From assembly GCA_008931825.1 (NCBI GenBank), contig QXVZ01006806.1, positions 1-64,000 of the forward strand: DNA of 64,000 nucleotides. Direction: 5' to 3'. Shown one piece after another: positions 1 to 12,481 of the stretch. Every line of letters begins with the position of its first letter. Positions within the stretch are counted from its first letter, which is position 1. The notes beneath the pieces are model-generated. The model ran no database searches. It worked only from the letters and a program-made list of their open reading frames with translations, and had not been told where the DNA came from. The position numbers and the translations under genes are program-made. The DNA comes from Phallusia fumigata (Eukaryota; Chordata; Ascidiacea; Phlebobranchia; Ascidiidae).

Positions 1-2040
1 TCTACTTTGCGCGTAAAACCCATACAAAGTTGTTTCTCTATCTCACCCTGTCTCATCTCATATTTTTTAACCGCGCCTCACAACTGTCGGCTCTCTAACC
101 CCCACAAGCGGCATCGTATTGGGCGGACGTAATGTGAGTTTATTTCGCTTGGTGAAAGAAATCATAGCGACACATTTGCACTAAAACAATCACCAGGCCG
201 GAAATAGCTGCGCAACGTTAGAAGTTATGAAGCGCGAAAAAAGTGAAGGTCACAATTGGTGGATCGAGGTGGAACGCGCTGCAGCTACACCGTCATTACA
301 AGGCGTTATGTGACGGGGGCTCACANAGCGCGAAAAAAGTGAAGGTCACAATTGGTGGATCGAGGTGGAACGCGCTGCAGCTACACCGTCATTACAAGGC
401 GTTATGTGACGGGGGCTCACAAGAAAGTGAGTTTTGGCGCATTGTGAGAAATTCGACTGAAGGGAAACGTTGGTGGGACCAGCCGAGGGGGCTTCTATAC
501 CGCTGCTCGTTCTAAAGAAAGAGAGGGGGTTCGACAGGAAAGAAACCCTGTCAGATAGTAACGCCCAAGGAAGGTGTGCAAAAAATAAAACACGAAAATC
601 AGTAATACAATAACTGAAAGATTCACACTACTCCTCCGCGATGTAAAAAAATAAGAAATAAGAAGAGTAAGTAAGAAGAAATAAAAAAGTAAAACAACAA
701 CAGCGTCACATAACCAGCGCAGATGCGGCGTTTCGCCAAACGATAGGATTGTTGGCATTGGCTCCGTCGAGATTCGGGGTATACATCAAACACCTCACCA
801 GACCCGTAAACAACAACTACAGCAACTGATCGGTTTTTGTTCAGATGCATATTTGCAAAATGTATCGACTTTAAGACATATAGGCGAACATTAGTGGTGT
901 GTTGCTAATAAAATCAATTCCGCAAAACACTTATGAAACCATGCAAAGTGATGCGCGAGCTGTAGAGTTAATTGCTATAATTGTGTGTAAATGTGAGTTA
1001 CGGCGCAAGACAAGATGATAAAAATAAAAAAGATACCAGCATAGCGTCATTCACAAAAACGCGCAAATGTGAAAATAAGAAACAAAACAATGTATGTGCT
1101 GTCAGTGATGCGTAACGGGTAAATGCTAGTTGCCAGTTTGGCCTTTTTTCGGCCAAATTTCAGTTTTGCCGAATTTTGTAGCCCTTGGCCGGAAAAAAAT
1201 TTGGTTTGGCGGGATTTATGACAAATCCGTTGTAGTTTCGCAACTAACCGTGACTGTCCATGGTGCCAGTTTATTATGCAATACCGTATGTGTGAGAGAA
1301 TTAGCGCGTGATACAGCTCTAAGAGCGTTTTCCGGTTAAGAAAATGTTTAATCTTTATAACGACAGCGAGGTTTTGTTACATGACGCAATTAGTTTGTTA
1401 ATGTGCTCCTTCCAGAAAAGCTTCTCATTCAGAATTATCCCCAGGAAGTTTATAGATTGAAATTGACCTTGGTGGAACCAGTCGAGGGGGCCTTAGAGTA
1501 CAGGAATGAGGTCCCTGCCGGTTAGTTTCAAGCGCCGGAAGAAAGAACACACGTAAAAAACTGTTTGATAGTGCTCATTGGTGCACACTTGATGTCGCTA
1601 GGACTATTTTCACACAAAGCCCATGGGCAAAAGTTTAAATAAAACAACAAAATCGATCATACCGAAGTGTTTCCAATTTTGGTTTCATAATTTAAATCCC
1701 AATCATAGAATAATAACTGTCCGTTTTTGTTTTTCTTAACGTAATATATTTATGTTACGCTTTCATACAGATATAAAACCAAAACCTTGTTAATCTTATC
1801 TGTGAGAAAACTTTAGTGGGCTGTTGTAAAAATGTGTCACGTTTGTCACGTTTGAAGAGCAAGTGATTTGTGTCAGCCGCTAATTGGCTGCACAGCTCGG
1901 ATTTTAGAAGGATAAAAGTTATCTTTGATTTTTATTTAGGAATTTTTATTCTTTGGACAATTTGCCTTTTTTGTGAAAACAATCAATTAATCAAGGTGCA
2001 AAAGTTCCACAGGCAATTTGCGCGCAATTAAGGTGTTCGA
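1..2040. other. non-coding stretch, no gene recognised
   Basis: No exon with convincing splice sites and coding composition was found on either strand. It contains the single-N duplication at 231-421 and two related short motifs near 470 and 1468 (core CAGYCGAGGGGGC). The open frames present are short and lack splice or composition support. Confidence 0.5.
231..421. repeat. direct repeat across a single N (assembly overlap)
   Basis: Bases 231-325 recur as 327-421, separated only by one N at 326. The two 95-bp copies look identical. This is best explained as the overlapping ends of two contigs that were not merged. Confidence 0.75.
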
Positions 2041-2069
2041 AGCTGACTCGCAGGGGCATCACCAGGGCT

Positions 2070-2080
2070 GGTATAAAAGG
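2070..2080 (+). promoter_or_regulatory. TATA box of the 68-residue gene
   Basis: GGTATAAAAGG is a strong TATA match. An initiator-like TTCAGGGC about 25-30 bases downstream would put the transcript start near 2100, only about a dozen bases before the ATG at 2113. The position is seen; its use as a promoter is inferred. Confidence 0.55.
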
Positions 2081-2112
2081 CGAAGTGCTGACTTCAGGGC
2101 AATCACAACGGG

Positions 2113-3971
2113 ATGCTGGAAGCGGATCGGCTGAAACTTTGTCTGGATGATAGGTTTACACGTAAGTTAGTTGGTCAAGTGATTTTTGTTGTTAATGTGT
2201 TTACTTTGTAACTCACAGTAGAATATATAGCCAAGATTATACAAGATAAAAGCAACATCATAACTGATGCTTACATAATTATTGGCTGCAGCGTTTAGTA
2301 CAATATTACATGATAACTTTTATTGCTTTGGGTCAGTTTTGCTTTGGCCTATAGAGTAAATAGTTTGTTTGTGATTTAAGCAATCAGAACTGCTTGTTGA
2401 TTATTAAGTGTCTTTGTGAGTTAAAAAGCAGAACAGCTCATCAATGGATACATGTCCCCTACGTTTGCTATCATTAAGGGGCACTGAGAGTAAATTGAGC
2501 AGTTTATAAACGGATAACAATGACATTGCAAGTTTTGTCATATGTCTCTACAAATGATCAAATGTGTTTTTTTTAATGTTTTCATAATTCTGATCAAGCG
2601 GGTTTAAAAGGTTACAAAATAACTTTTAGGTTTACTTACTAGTTTTAATTAAATACATTAAGAAGTAGGTTAACCCGCTTGTATAATACTTGGTTCCGAA
2701 TTTGATTTAATATTTAATCTGTAAGTCTAAATTGTTGACTTTACAATTCACAGCTATGACGTCCGTTCGTCGTAATCGCCACCCGATTGATGACGATGGG
2801 ACTGCATGACGTCATTACATAATGACAATATCGGTTTCTTAAGCGCTGTTCAATTATTCTGCTACGATTTTAAATAATAGGGGATTCCCAGAACCTTGTT
2901 TGCTTTTTTCTATTTTTTTTTACTTTTTTTCACTTCTCCTTTATACTTTTTGCTACCAAACTTATTATTTTTTTTATTTTTTTTTCGCTGCATCATATAA
3001 TATAGGGGGCAGTGCACGGCCCTTTATATTATTTTTGCGGATTTTGCCAAACAAGGTTCTGGGTAATTTTTACGCGCATAAACCACGATAAATTAAATTT
3101 CTAAACATTGATCCGGACTAATCCGGATAGATAAACTCGCTTTTTACAATCGAGTTAAAAGTGAAACCGATTTTGCCACGTGTAATGACGTCATTGCTTC
3201 CCCCTTCTCGAACAGGAGAGGAACGAGAGACCCAGTGGTGAGTAGATATAAAAAATCTACGCAGGTTTAAGTTACAATACTTTACTGCAATCGAAATTTT
3301 CCTTCATCGCTTCCAGTCAGAACTGGAGCGCCGATGCCGTGTGATGACGTCATCTGACGGAGCGACCAGCCTCAATAATGATGTCACCTTCGCAGAAGCC
3401 CGGTAATTCGGTCGGTGTGTTGGTAAAATTGAGCCTTGGTTGTTAACGCTTACCATGTTTTTGTATTGGATGTTTTGTAAAACAAGGTTGGTTTTGCAGC
3501 CGAGTCGACGTGGGAGGACGGAATGGATGAAGGAACGTCGATGACACGATTCTATGGAGGACTTGGATTCCTGGTATTTCATTTTTACCTTGTGCACCTT
3601 GAAACAGCTTTAGTTTATGATACGACTTATATGTGAAGGGCCAACAGGGCTGAAGGAGATTTCACCAAGCACCAGCAGATCGTCACTACTGTGGCAGGAA
3701 TGGAACGAGGTAACTTTGTTTACATAAGGGCAAGTTGTGTCAACGGAAACTTTTCTGTCCACTGATTGGATTATGCTGCATTGCGGTTGAACATTTTACG
3801 CAAAATTGAATATAATAGTAATAGACGCGCCCTTTGGGCAAGTTTACTGGCACAGCAAAGATATGATAATTTTAAGTTAACAACTAGTTATCTACAGGAA
3901 TTCGCCACCTTCTCTGCTCCCAAGATCTCATCAACCTCCATCTCTTCAACAAGCAGCAACTTCCGGACTGA
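2113..3971 (+). CDS. candidate four-exon gene for a 68-residue protein of unknown function
   Basis: I do not recognise this protein. Four exons join in phase: 2113-2161, 3216-3237, 3648-3709 and 3898-3971. Intron phases are 1, 2 and 1, each with GT-AG ends (donors GTAAGT, GTGAGT, GTAACT; acceptors ending CAG). The product starts MLEADRLKLCLDDRFT and ends NLHLFNKQQLPD before TGA; it is charged and has no signal peptide or membrane segment. Exons 3 and 4 favour C or G at third codon positions, as real Ciona exons do. A TATA box lies about 40 bases before the ATG. Exon 2 is only 22 nt, which is the weak point. Another stretch, 3499-3572, is open and flanked by AG and GT but does not fit this frame; an alternative chain reading exon 4 in another frame is also phase-consistent. 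cDNA is needed to choose. Confidence 0.45.
2887..3063. mobile_element. MITE-like inverted-repeat element in intron 1
   Basis: A perfect 16-bp terminal inverted repeat, CCCAGAACCTTGTTTG at 2887-2902 and its complement at 3048-3063, bounds 177 bp of T-rich DNA. A second imperfect hairpin (TAATATAGGG / CCCTTTATATTA) lies near the right end. No transposase is encoded, so it would be a non-autonomous DNA transposon remnant. No clear target-site duplication is visible. Confidence 0.55.
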
Positions 3972-5320
3972 TAAGTTGTTTTCTTTTTTTTGTATAAGTT
4001 TGCTGTGTTTTAATTTTTAGACTAATGGGGTAAATTAAGGGGGGCAGCCACGATGGCAGTCCCACTTGGTTAACTTACAAAATCTCAAGTTTAACAAACC
4101 ACCATTCCCCTAGTTAACTTCAAAGACGACTTGATTGTTAAATAATTTCCCGACTTAGCTTCACAGTAGCTAAATCATATTTCCTTCTTTGGTCATAATA
4201 ACATAATATTTTAGCGCGTTATTTTAAGCTGACAAAATTAGTTATAAACGTTTGTAAGCCACCCTCGTTTTACAGCCAATTAATTTAGCTAAATCGGTTC
4301 TATCCCACTTCCCTGCTCAACTATTGCTCTTTAACAATGTTTAAATTCTTATTTGGTCAATTATAATAATTTTGGTCAATTCTATCCAANTGTCTTGTTG
4401 TGGGCCAAATAAAACTTATATTCGTCACATAAATGATTTGCCCTTCTGTTGTATCTAAACAATTCCAATTGAACCGTTTATGCAAAAGTCCCCCCCCCCC
4501 ACCCCGAAGTTCAAATCTCGCGCCCCTTCCTGAAAAAATTCAAATCTAAATGAAAAAGTTTATTGGAAGAAAACGCATTGTTTATGCGGGTTTATGTATT
4601 CGTTTAGTTATTTTCAAAGCGATGTCGGAAGGAATAACTTGATAATCACGTGATTTTGACGTCACTTGTTTACTTTCGTCACGGTTGAGTTGCGATTGTG
4701 TTTCGACTAGACAAAATTTTGCTTACAACGAAAGGTCGAACTATTATTTATTTGTTCTTAACAACGAGGGATCAGCGAGAACCACAAGTGGTTATTTGAG
4801 GGATGACCCAAGAATGCGAGGTCTATGCGAGGAAATATTAGTTAGAAATTAAATCAAAGGTTAGAAATTTAAAATCTTTTTTACATTGCTCTTTACTGAA
4901 CTCTAGCGGAGATATTTTTTCCTTGTTCCAATTAAATTTTTTCCACCATGTTTTAACCAACCTACACACCGCAACGAAATTCCAAATATTTACGTAAAAT
5001 TGACCAATATTTATTCCTGACATGCAGGTATTAAAACTAGTATTTCCCAAAAGCAGAGCATTTTATTTATTTTTGCCAAACGCTCTTAGTTATTCTCCAA
5101 ATCTTTTTGTGCACCACACCCGCGATGGAAGGCTGCGAATAAATAATTCACGACCACGGTTACAAAGAGAAAAAGCGAAGTTGAAATATTTATAAAGTGG
5201 AATTGCTCAGCGTTGTAATGGAAGCTTCCTATAATTTTCCTTTCAGTTAATCGATTTGTTTAACACATGCACGCTGTCTTGGTTGCAGCAATCTTGCGTT
5301 TTGCATTGCGCTATCGCTTG
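3972..5320. other. 3' flank and spacer, no gene recognised
   Basis: Holds a possible polyadenylation signal AATAAA near 4409, a lone N at 4390 without a flanking duplication, and a poly-C run near 4490. No supported coding exon. It separates the plus-strand small gene from the 3' end of the minus-strand tetraspanin cluster. Confidence 0.45.
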
Positions 5321-5686
5321 TTTACACAAGAAAGGGTTCTACTTTGAAAAATATTTTTGGTTAGAACTGAATACAGCATTGATTTTTTTCCATAGCATTG
5401 CTGTGAATTGACTAGATTTAACTGGTTGGTGTTAAATAACATTTTTTTATTCGTTTATTAGGTACTGCCGGTTTTGAAAACCCACACGAACCAAGAATGC
5501 AATATACAAGTTCAGTGGCGGGCAGTTTTATCGAAAAAACACAAAGGAAGTGTTCTAAAGTCTACATCGGCTAGTATGACGTCATAAAGACACGATTATG
5601 TTGTAACAGGCAAATGAGGAAACTTTATCGTTGGACAGCTTCATTTAACGCATTGTTGTTATTGTTCAGTTGCTATGTACAGGAGC

Positions 5687-5753
5687 CACGTGACTGGATG
5701 ATATTCACTCATGCGTAGTGGTCACGTGACTGGATGCTGTTGACTCATGCGTA
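5687..5753. repeat. 36-bp-period repeat across the stop codon
   Basis: A 31-bp unit starting CACGTGACTGGATG and ending CTCATGCGTA occurs at 5687-5717 and again at 5723-5753. The second unit contains the minus-strand stop codon. The same pair recurs at about 7148-7214 in the other copy of this segment. Confidence 0.7.
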
Positions 5754-6551
5754 TCGCTCTTTGTCGGCTCCTTTGTACAAGCAGCAGGCGAAGATCATGG
5801 CGAGGAGCTGAAAGACAATTAACAAATTCGAAAACCTTTGTTGACGTCACTAAGTTGGATTGTTAGTTTCGTAAATATTTTCCTTTAGTGTTCTTTGTCT
5901 TTGGTCAGCCTTTTTATGCTTTTTCATGCATTTCCCCTACTAGACGAGGTTGGGAACCCCAAGGTAAACTAAACTAAGTAGGTTGTTCTGGTTGGGCTGA
6001 TGTAAACAGGAACAGTTTTACCTCCACAAACAGAATTCCAACTGAGATTCCTCCCAACACCCAGAAGTAATTCTTGATCTTCGACTCGCATCCGACAGTG
6101 GGATAAGTGCAGACATGAGCAACCCCAGCAGCCGCCCAGTCCTGTTGCCCGTTCAAACCACAACATTGGAACTGGAACAAAACAATTTTGTGTTGGTTAA
6201 TAAGTAGATTCAACATTTTTATGTCCTTCTTTCCGTTTTTCATTCTTGTTTTACTATTTTTTACATTTTTTTAAGAACCTTGACTTATTGTTCTCAAATA
6301 TTAAGATAGAAAGATAGAAAATTGCTCAATATGTTAAAATTCTTGTTATATTTTGTGAAAACAGAAAACAGAAAACTCACCGTCTTTTCGAAGTTGTCCC
6401 AGGCAGTTTTGGCAGTTTTTCCTGCCTCTGTGCCGTCGTTGTAGATTTTCATGGTGCTCAGGGCGGCCTCCTTCGCCTTCGGGTAATAAACGAACGCGAG
6501 AACTCCTCCAACGATTTCCAGAATAAATATCACGAGGATCAGAGCGAAGAA
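5745..6551 (-). CDS. duplicate 3' exons 3-5 of tetraspanin 1 (second copy)
   Basis: Three exons repeat those of tetraspanin 1: 6551-6381 (third membrane segment and start of the large loop), 6171-6022 (CCG motif, two further loop cysteines and fourth membrane segment) and 5807-5745 (C-terminal tail with stop). Lengths (171, 150 and 63 nt), phases and splice sites equal those of the first copy. All three are intact, so this could be an alternative 3' exon set joined to exon 2 (8868-8674), or the other allele placed in tandem. The loop differs at W-A-A-A-G-V-A-H here against W-L-A-A-G-V-D-H in the first copy, and at KTV against TTV near the exon 3 end. No first or second exon accompanies it, so it is not an independent gene. 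Confidence 0.7.
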
Positions 6552-7205
6552 CTGAAACAGAGGAAGTGGAATTGCTGATTTTTGCAGAAAAACGGTCGGA
6601 CACACAGATAAAATGTTGAGAACTTTTTTATGTAAGTACTAAATGTCCTTTGGATTCATAATTTCGCTAAATCTTTAAAAAGTGGTTTTTGTCGTAAACT
6701 CCTCGAGGCAAAAAGGCTTCAAAAAAGTTTTGAGGCAAACCTATAAATTGTATTGAACTTCTCACTGCAGGAAAATATCATTTTACAAAAGAAAAGGTTC
6801 TACTTTGGAAAAAGTTTTTGGTTAGAACTGAATACAGCATTGATTTTTTTCCATAGCATTGCTGTGAATTGACTGGATTTAACTGGTTGGTGTTGAATAA
6901 CATTTTTTTATATTCGTTTATTAAGTAATGCCGGTTTTGAAAACCCACACGAACCAAGAATGCAATATACAAGTTCAGTGGCGGGCAGTTTTATCGAAAA
7001 CACAATAGAAGTGTTCTAAAGTCTACATCGGCTAGTATGACGTCATAAAGACACGATTATGTTGTAACAGGCAAATGAGGAAACTTTATCGTTGGACAGC
7101 TTCATTTAACGCATTGTTGTTATTGTTCAGTTGCTATGTACAGGAGCCACGTGACTGGATGATATTCACTCATGCGTAGTGGTCACGTGACTGGATGCTG
7201 TTGAC

Positions 7206-9174
7206 TCATGCGTATCGCTCTTTGTCGGCTCCTTTGTACAAGCAGCAGGCGAAGATCATGGCGAGGAGCTGAAAGACAATTACCAAATTCGAAAACCTTT
7301 GTTGACGTCACTAAGTTGGATTGTTAGTTTTGTAAATATTTTCCTTTAGTGTTCTTTGTCTTTGGTCAGCCTTTTTATGCTTTTTCATGCATTTCCCCTA
7401 CTAGACAAGGTTGGGAACCGCTAGGTAAGTTAAACTAAATAGGTTGTTCTGGTTGGGCTGATGTAAACAGGAAAAGTTTTACCTCCACAAACAGAATTCC
7501 AACCGAAATTCCTCCCAACACCCAAAAGTAATTCTTGATCTTCGACTCGCATCCGACAGTGGGATAAGTGCAGACATGATCAACCCCAGCAGCCAACCAG
7601 TCCTGTTGCCCGTTCAAACCACAACATTGGAACTGGAACAAAACAATTTTGTGTTGATTATTAAGTAGATTCAACATTTTTATGTCCTTCTTTCCGTTTT
7701 TCATTCTTGTTTTACTTTTTTTTTATTTTTTAAGAACCTTGACTTATTGTTCTCAAATATTAAGATAGAAAGATAGAAAGTTGCTCAATATGTTAAAATT
7801 CTTGGTATTTTTTGTGAAAACAGAAAACAGAAAAACTCACTGTCGTTTCGAAGTTGTCCCAGGCAGTTTTGGCAGTTTTTCCTGCCTCTGTGTTGTCGTT
7901 GTAGATTTTCATGGTGCTCAGGGCGGCCTCCTTCGCCTTCGGGTAATAAACGAACGCGAGAACTCCTCCAACGATTTCCAGAATAAATATCACGAGGATC
8001 AGAGCGAAGAACTGAAACAGAGGAAGTGGAATTGCTGATTTTTGCAGAAAACCGGTTGGACACACAGATAAAATGTTGAGAACTTTTTTATGTAAGTACT
8101 AAATGCCTTTTGGATTCATAATTTCGCTAAATCTTTAACAAGTGATTTTTGTCGTAAACTCCTCGAGGCAAAAAGGCTTCAAAAAAGTTTTGAGGCAAAC
8201 CTATAAATTGTATTGAACTTCTCACTGCAGGAAAATATCATTTTACAAAAGAAAAGGTTCTACTTTGGAAAAAGTTTTTGGTTAGAACTGAATACAGCAT
8301 TGATTTTTTTCCATAGCATTGCTGTGAATTGACTGGATTTAACTGGTACTTCGTTAAACGTCAGCAAAACCACAGCAACAGAATTCGAACATGAATATTT
8401 TGGATTACTTAACAACTCTGGGAAATTTGTATTTGCAATGATTTTTGACTTTTTGGCAACTTGCCAACAACCGCGAGTTTAAATGTCTTGAACATTATAC
8501 AGGTGTGACATGAAACTATTTATCTGACCCATTGTGATGCTGCAAAAATTCCTGGTAACAAACAACCAGAATGAACTCAATAAGTGATTTTTACGTAATG
8601 ATGACGTAATACTGGTATGATAAGACGTCATCCGGTATCACGTGGTTGATACGTAATCACCAAATCGTCATACCGTAGCGAGCATGCATTTATTCTCCTT
8701 GATAGCTCCGCAGCATCCCAGGAATCCGACGATGAAGAGGAAGCATCCCACAGCGATGATGATGTAGACTGCATTGAAGATCGCAGGATCGCTGGAGATG
8801 AGCTGACGGAAAGTGTCGGCCCCAACCAACACCCATATCCCGACCCCAAGCAATGCGGCCCCACCCAACTGAAAATGTATGCAATGGTCAGTTACTTGAC
8901 CGACATACGGTTTTAAAGCTTGGGTTTTGTTAAACTATTCACACCACAACACTCGATTACAGAGTTTTGTTAAACTCAACGGCGATATTCATGCCGAGTA
9001 AGGGTGTTTGACACTAGCTACGTGAGAATGGTTTGAAAACCCTAACTTTACACAAACTTATGGCGTCATGTGATGTCATTAGTTGAAATTCAAACAAAAG
9101 CAAGTAATACTTACAAAGATGAGCAGGTTAAAGAAAAACATGAGATACTTGCAGCAACTTAGTGATCCGGCCAT
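7206..9174 (-). CDS. tetraspanin 1 (212 residues)
   Basis: Tetraspanins are four-pass membrane proteins that organise partner receptors in microdomains of the plasma membrane or endosomes. Exons: 9174-9115, 8868-8674, 8011-7841, 7632-7483, 7268-7206; all junctions are phase 0 with GT-AG sites. Exon 1 gives the N-terminal tail with a CC pair and first membrane segment. Exon 2 gives the small loop and the second segment ending GFLGCCGAIKENKC, a family hallmark. Exon 3 gives the third segment with its conserved glutamate (FILEIVGG). Exon 4 holds the large-loop signature CCG plus two more cysteines, a four-cysteine loop. Exon 5 ends with CCLYKGADKERYA. ATG 9174 is the first in-frame Met before a typical N-terminus. 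It heads a cluster of three on the same strand. The downstream copy of exons 3-5 makes two 3' ends possible. Subfamily is uncertain. Confidence 0.88.
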
Positions 9175-11407
9175 TTCGAATGTCACTCTTTTTCACTTTT
9201 AAATAAAACTTTAACTTCTGCGCAAATATCAAGAAATCCGTTACGAATTTTTAAGTAAATAATAATATCACTGTAATTCAAGTTGTATACGAGCTAAAAC
9301 CTTTAACTTGTTTCACACTTTATTTAAAGTATGTTATTAACAACTAAAAATTTAGATGAAAACTTTGCACAAATAGCACTTGCTAGCTGCTTGTTAATAG
9401 CCACTTTTCTACCTACATTTCTAAACAAGTTAACAAGTGGAGTTCCTTGCTTTTAAACCTTCCAACATTTGTTCAGTCTTTTTATAACGCTCCTGGGTTG
9501 TTTGCTAACCCTTTGTGACGGAATAATGTAATTGGGGGCGTCAATGGGAATAAAATCGCTCGATCTTTGCTTAGGACGTGAAAACGTCGGATTCGGTGTT
9601 TACGAATCGCCCCGTAGTAAAAAGGTCGAGATAAAAAGAGTTTAAACATCATTCACAACCACAGCGCTTGTTACGTGCACGACTTTTCACGACTTAAGCG
9701 GGTTTCCTAACGAGCTTCGCGCAGTTAACCGTAGAGCTTAGCTTAAATGTCTTGAATAGAAAGACCTCGCATAAAATGATTTAAGTTAAAATTTTTCTAA
9801 CAACAGCCGAGCTATATGAGCTGTGTTCAGCTTTTCGGTTCTGTAAACACTTATACACGAATCCTTTGCCCTTATTTCCTGTGGCTTGTCACATGGCACA
9901 AAGCCGGGATTTGACGTAAATAGGACAAAGCTGTCAACCACAATTCCTGTCCTCAATGGCGCCACAAGCACTTCTACACCGTATGGGACCTTGCTGGCAA
10001 AACACCATGTTGCTTGGGATGGAAATTGTGGATGTAAAACATCTATGTAAAAGTTGCTGTACATTAACACAACGAGTTTTCGAGGTTAAAACTGGTGTGG
10101 AAAACTAGAGAAGTTATGCAAGTCACAAAAAACTGGGAATTAACTGACATGTCCGAATCAAATGTTCATTTTAAGATTATGTTGCCGTTACTTTCATCAA
10201 CAAAATACATTTAGTTGAAGAAGATAATTATGCTCTGTAGACAAACCCAGTCTCAAATCTGTTCAACCGTGATCCGCCAGTTAAAATGTGTGGCTGGAAC
10301 AACAGTGACATTTGTTTTTCCAGTGGCCCGACCTTTTCCTGGCCCTGGAAACAACTGACGGAAATTCGTTGGAATTATCACAAACAGCAGCAGTAGAGGC
10401 GAGAATACATGCTGTTTTACATATGTTTCTGAAATCACTGATGAGAAAATTAACCTTTTGGCCGATTAAATCCAGCATTAAATCCGAGAGTGTCATACGA
10501 ATTTAACAGAAGAAAAGTGGGCTAATAGATTACGGAACATTTCATAGGACTAATGACGTCGAAAATTGTCCCAAAATTTATTGCATTTTGTTCCAGTATT
10601 CTGTTGTCATTCACTGATTCATCAAATCACGAGCACATTAAAACCCACAACAACAAACGGCGGTATGTCAAAACATCAACGCCAGCGGTTACATACAGCA
10701 CCCCCACCTTAATACAGCAGTTCATCCTGCCAAGCTTCAGCAGTTAAACTCGCTCTCCACACGACTGCATGCCTAACTTTAACTAACCACGTGTAAGCTT
10801 CACATTAACAATAACGTGTGTTGTTTAGCTGGGAGAGTAAATCGTGAAATCCGATCTTACAAAACAAGCTGACATTACTACGTAGGATTTTCACATCAAA
10901 CTTTAACTACCACTTAATGCGGACATTTCTGAACACAAACATTTTAGTTTAGACTTATAACTAAAACAAGTTTGTAAACTAAAAGTTTTTATGATTTACA
11001 ACTGTGGACTCTGTAACACTTTTCATCCAACGTTACATTTCAAACAACAACATACTAAATGTTCTAAGCACAATTTAAACGAATTTCAGTCAACCGAAAC
11101 TTCTTTCAACACGATTTCTTGCGACTTGGCATTCTACTCCCACACAGAACTGGAAAGTTTCATCCAAGTTTGGCTGCTGATGCGAAGTTGGTCACGATAG
11201 GTTCAGTCATTCCCAGCTACACCCGCACCTCAAAATCACTTGGGTTATTTTCGAACCAACCTACGTATTTCTCCTCTCTGTTGCGTCACAATCACGCGCT
11301 TTTGTGATTACGTGAGGTGAGAATAATTCTAGAGCGTCAAGTACGTCAAGCGAAGCGGGAACACGCGCGACGCGAGAGGATGTCATTCGACAAAACTTAA
11401 GTTTCAC

Positions 11408-11926
11408 TCACAAAAGTGAACAGCAGTTTCACATTTCAAAAAAACAACTTTCGGAAAAAGGTTTTAATTCATTACACTGAAAAGTGAATTATGTCCATGA
11501 AAGTTGATGAGGAAACTTACGCGATGACGTCACACGACCCCTGTACGTATTTCCGTCAACAAACCTCAATAACCCGACGCCGATGGGGATTTTAGAACTG
11601 CTGGGAAATCTACTGGTAATCTATCTTGTCTCATTGCAAAACTCCAACAAACTTCGGTTACACACANTCACAAAAGTGAACAGCAGTTTCACATTTCAAA
11701 AAAACAACTTTCGGAAAAAGGTTTTAATTCATTACACTCAAAAGTGAATTATGTCCATGAAAGTTGATGAGGAAACTTACGCGATGACGTCACACGACCC
11801 CTGTACGTATTTCCGTCAACAAACCTCAATAACCCGACGCCGATGGGGATTTTAGAACTGCTGGGAAATCTACTGGTAATCTATCTTGTCTCATTGCAAA
11901 ACTCCAACAAACTTCGGTTACACACA
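11408..11926. repeat. direct repeat across a single N (assembly overlap)
   Basis: Copies 11408-11666 and 11668-11926 (259 bp each) flank the N at 11667 and differ at about one base (ACACTGAAAAG against ACACTCAAAAG). An unmerged contig or haplotype overlap is likely. Confidence 0.8.
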
Positions 11927-12481
11927 GGAATTGCGCAGAATAATGTTCAGTGAATAAACTCAAGTTTAATTTTAACGAATTTTTCCGTCCTGACATTTTG
12001 CCACGACAGCACTGTGAAATAAAATAAACCTAAAAAATTGAAACAAACACGTTTCCTGTTGACAACCCTCACAGTCTTCAACACACAGGAACACGCCCAG
12101 GTTGGTTGATGGTGAATCGATTGCTAGTTTCAATCAACAAGCCAAGCCAAGTGTAAACTGTAAACAAAAGCTACTACCACCTTGCGGAAAAATCACCAAT
12201 ACAAGACTGTTCTTGTGGGAAATTTACCGACTTGTTGCGCGCATTTGATACAACGCAAACCTGAACTGAAACCACAACAAAGTAAAACCGAGCTGGACCG
12301 AAAACACAGGATATTGTGTCGGTGAGGAAACAGTTCTTGAAAACTACTGAAACCGAACCACCATGAGAATATCAGAAGCGCAGCACATCGATTCTTGTTT
12401 ACTAGAATTAAAACGCGAATTTAAGTAACCACAATATACAAATTAATCTTTTTTCATGACCTTATAAATGAGGATTTACAG

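Larger units (their letters stand above)
5324..8347. repeat. 1.46 kb tandem duplication within tetraspanin 1
   Basis: Two copies of about 1460 bp (roughly 5330-6790 and 6791-8251) lie directly next to each other with no N, followed by a third partial copy of about 95 bp (8252-8346). Each full copy holds tetraspanin exons 3, 4 and 5. The copies differ by roughly 2-4% in the parts I compared, including amino-acid changes. The short repeat present three times could have mediated unequal crossing-over, or could have let an assembler join two haplotype contigs. Confidence 0.85.

Noticed and set aside
9786-10380. Minus-strand stretches with mildly coding-like composition (for example THFNWRITVEQ)
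   Set aside because: A faint CUB-like resemblance, but no in-frame start, donor or partner exons could be put together.
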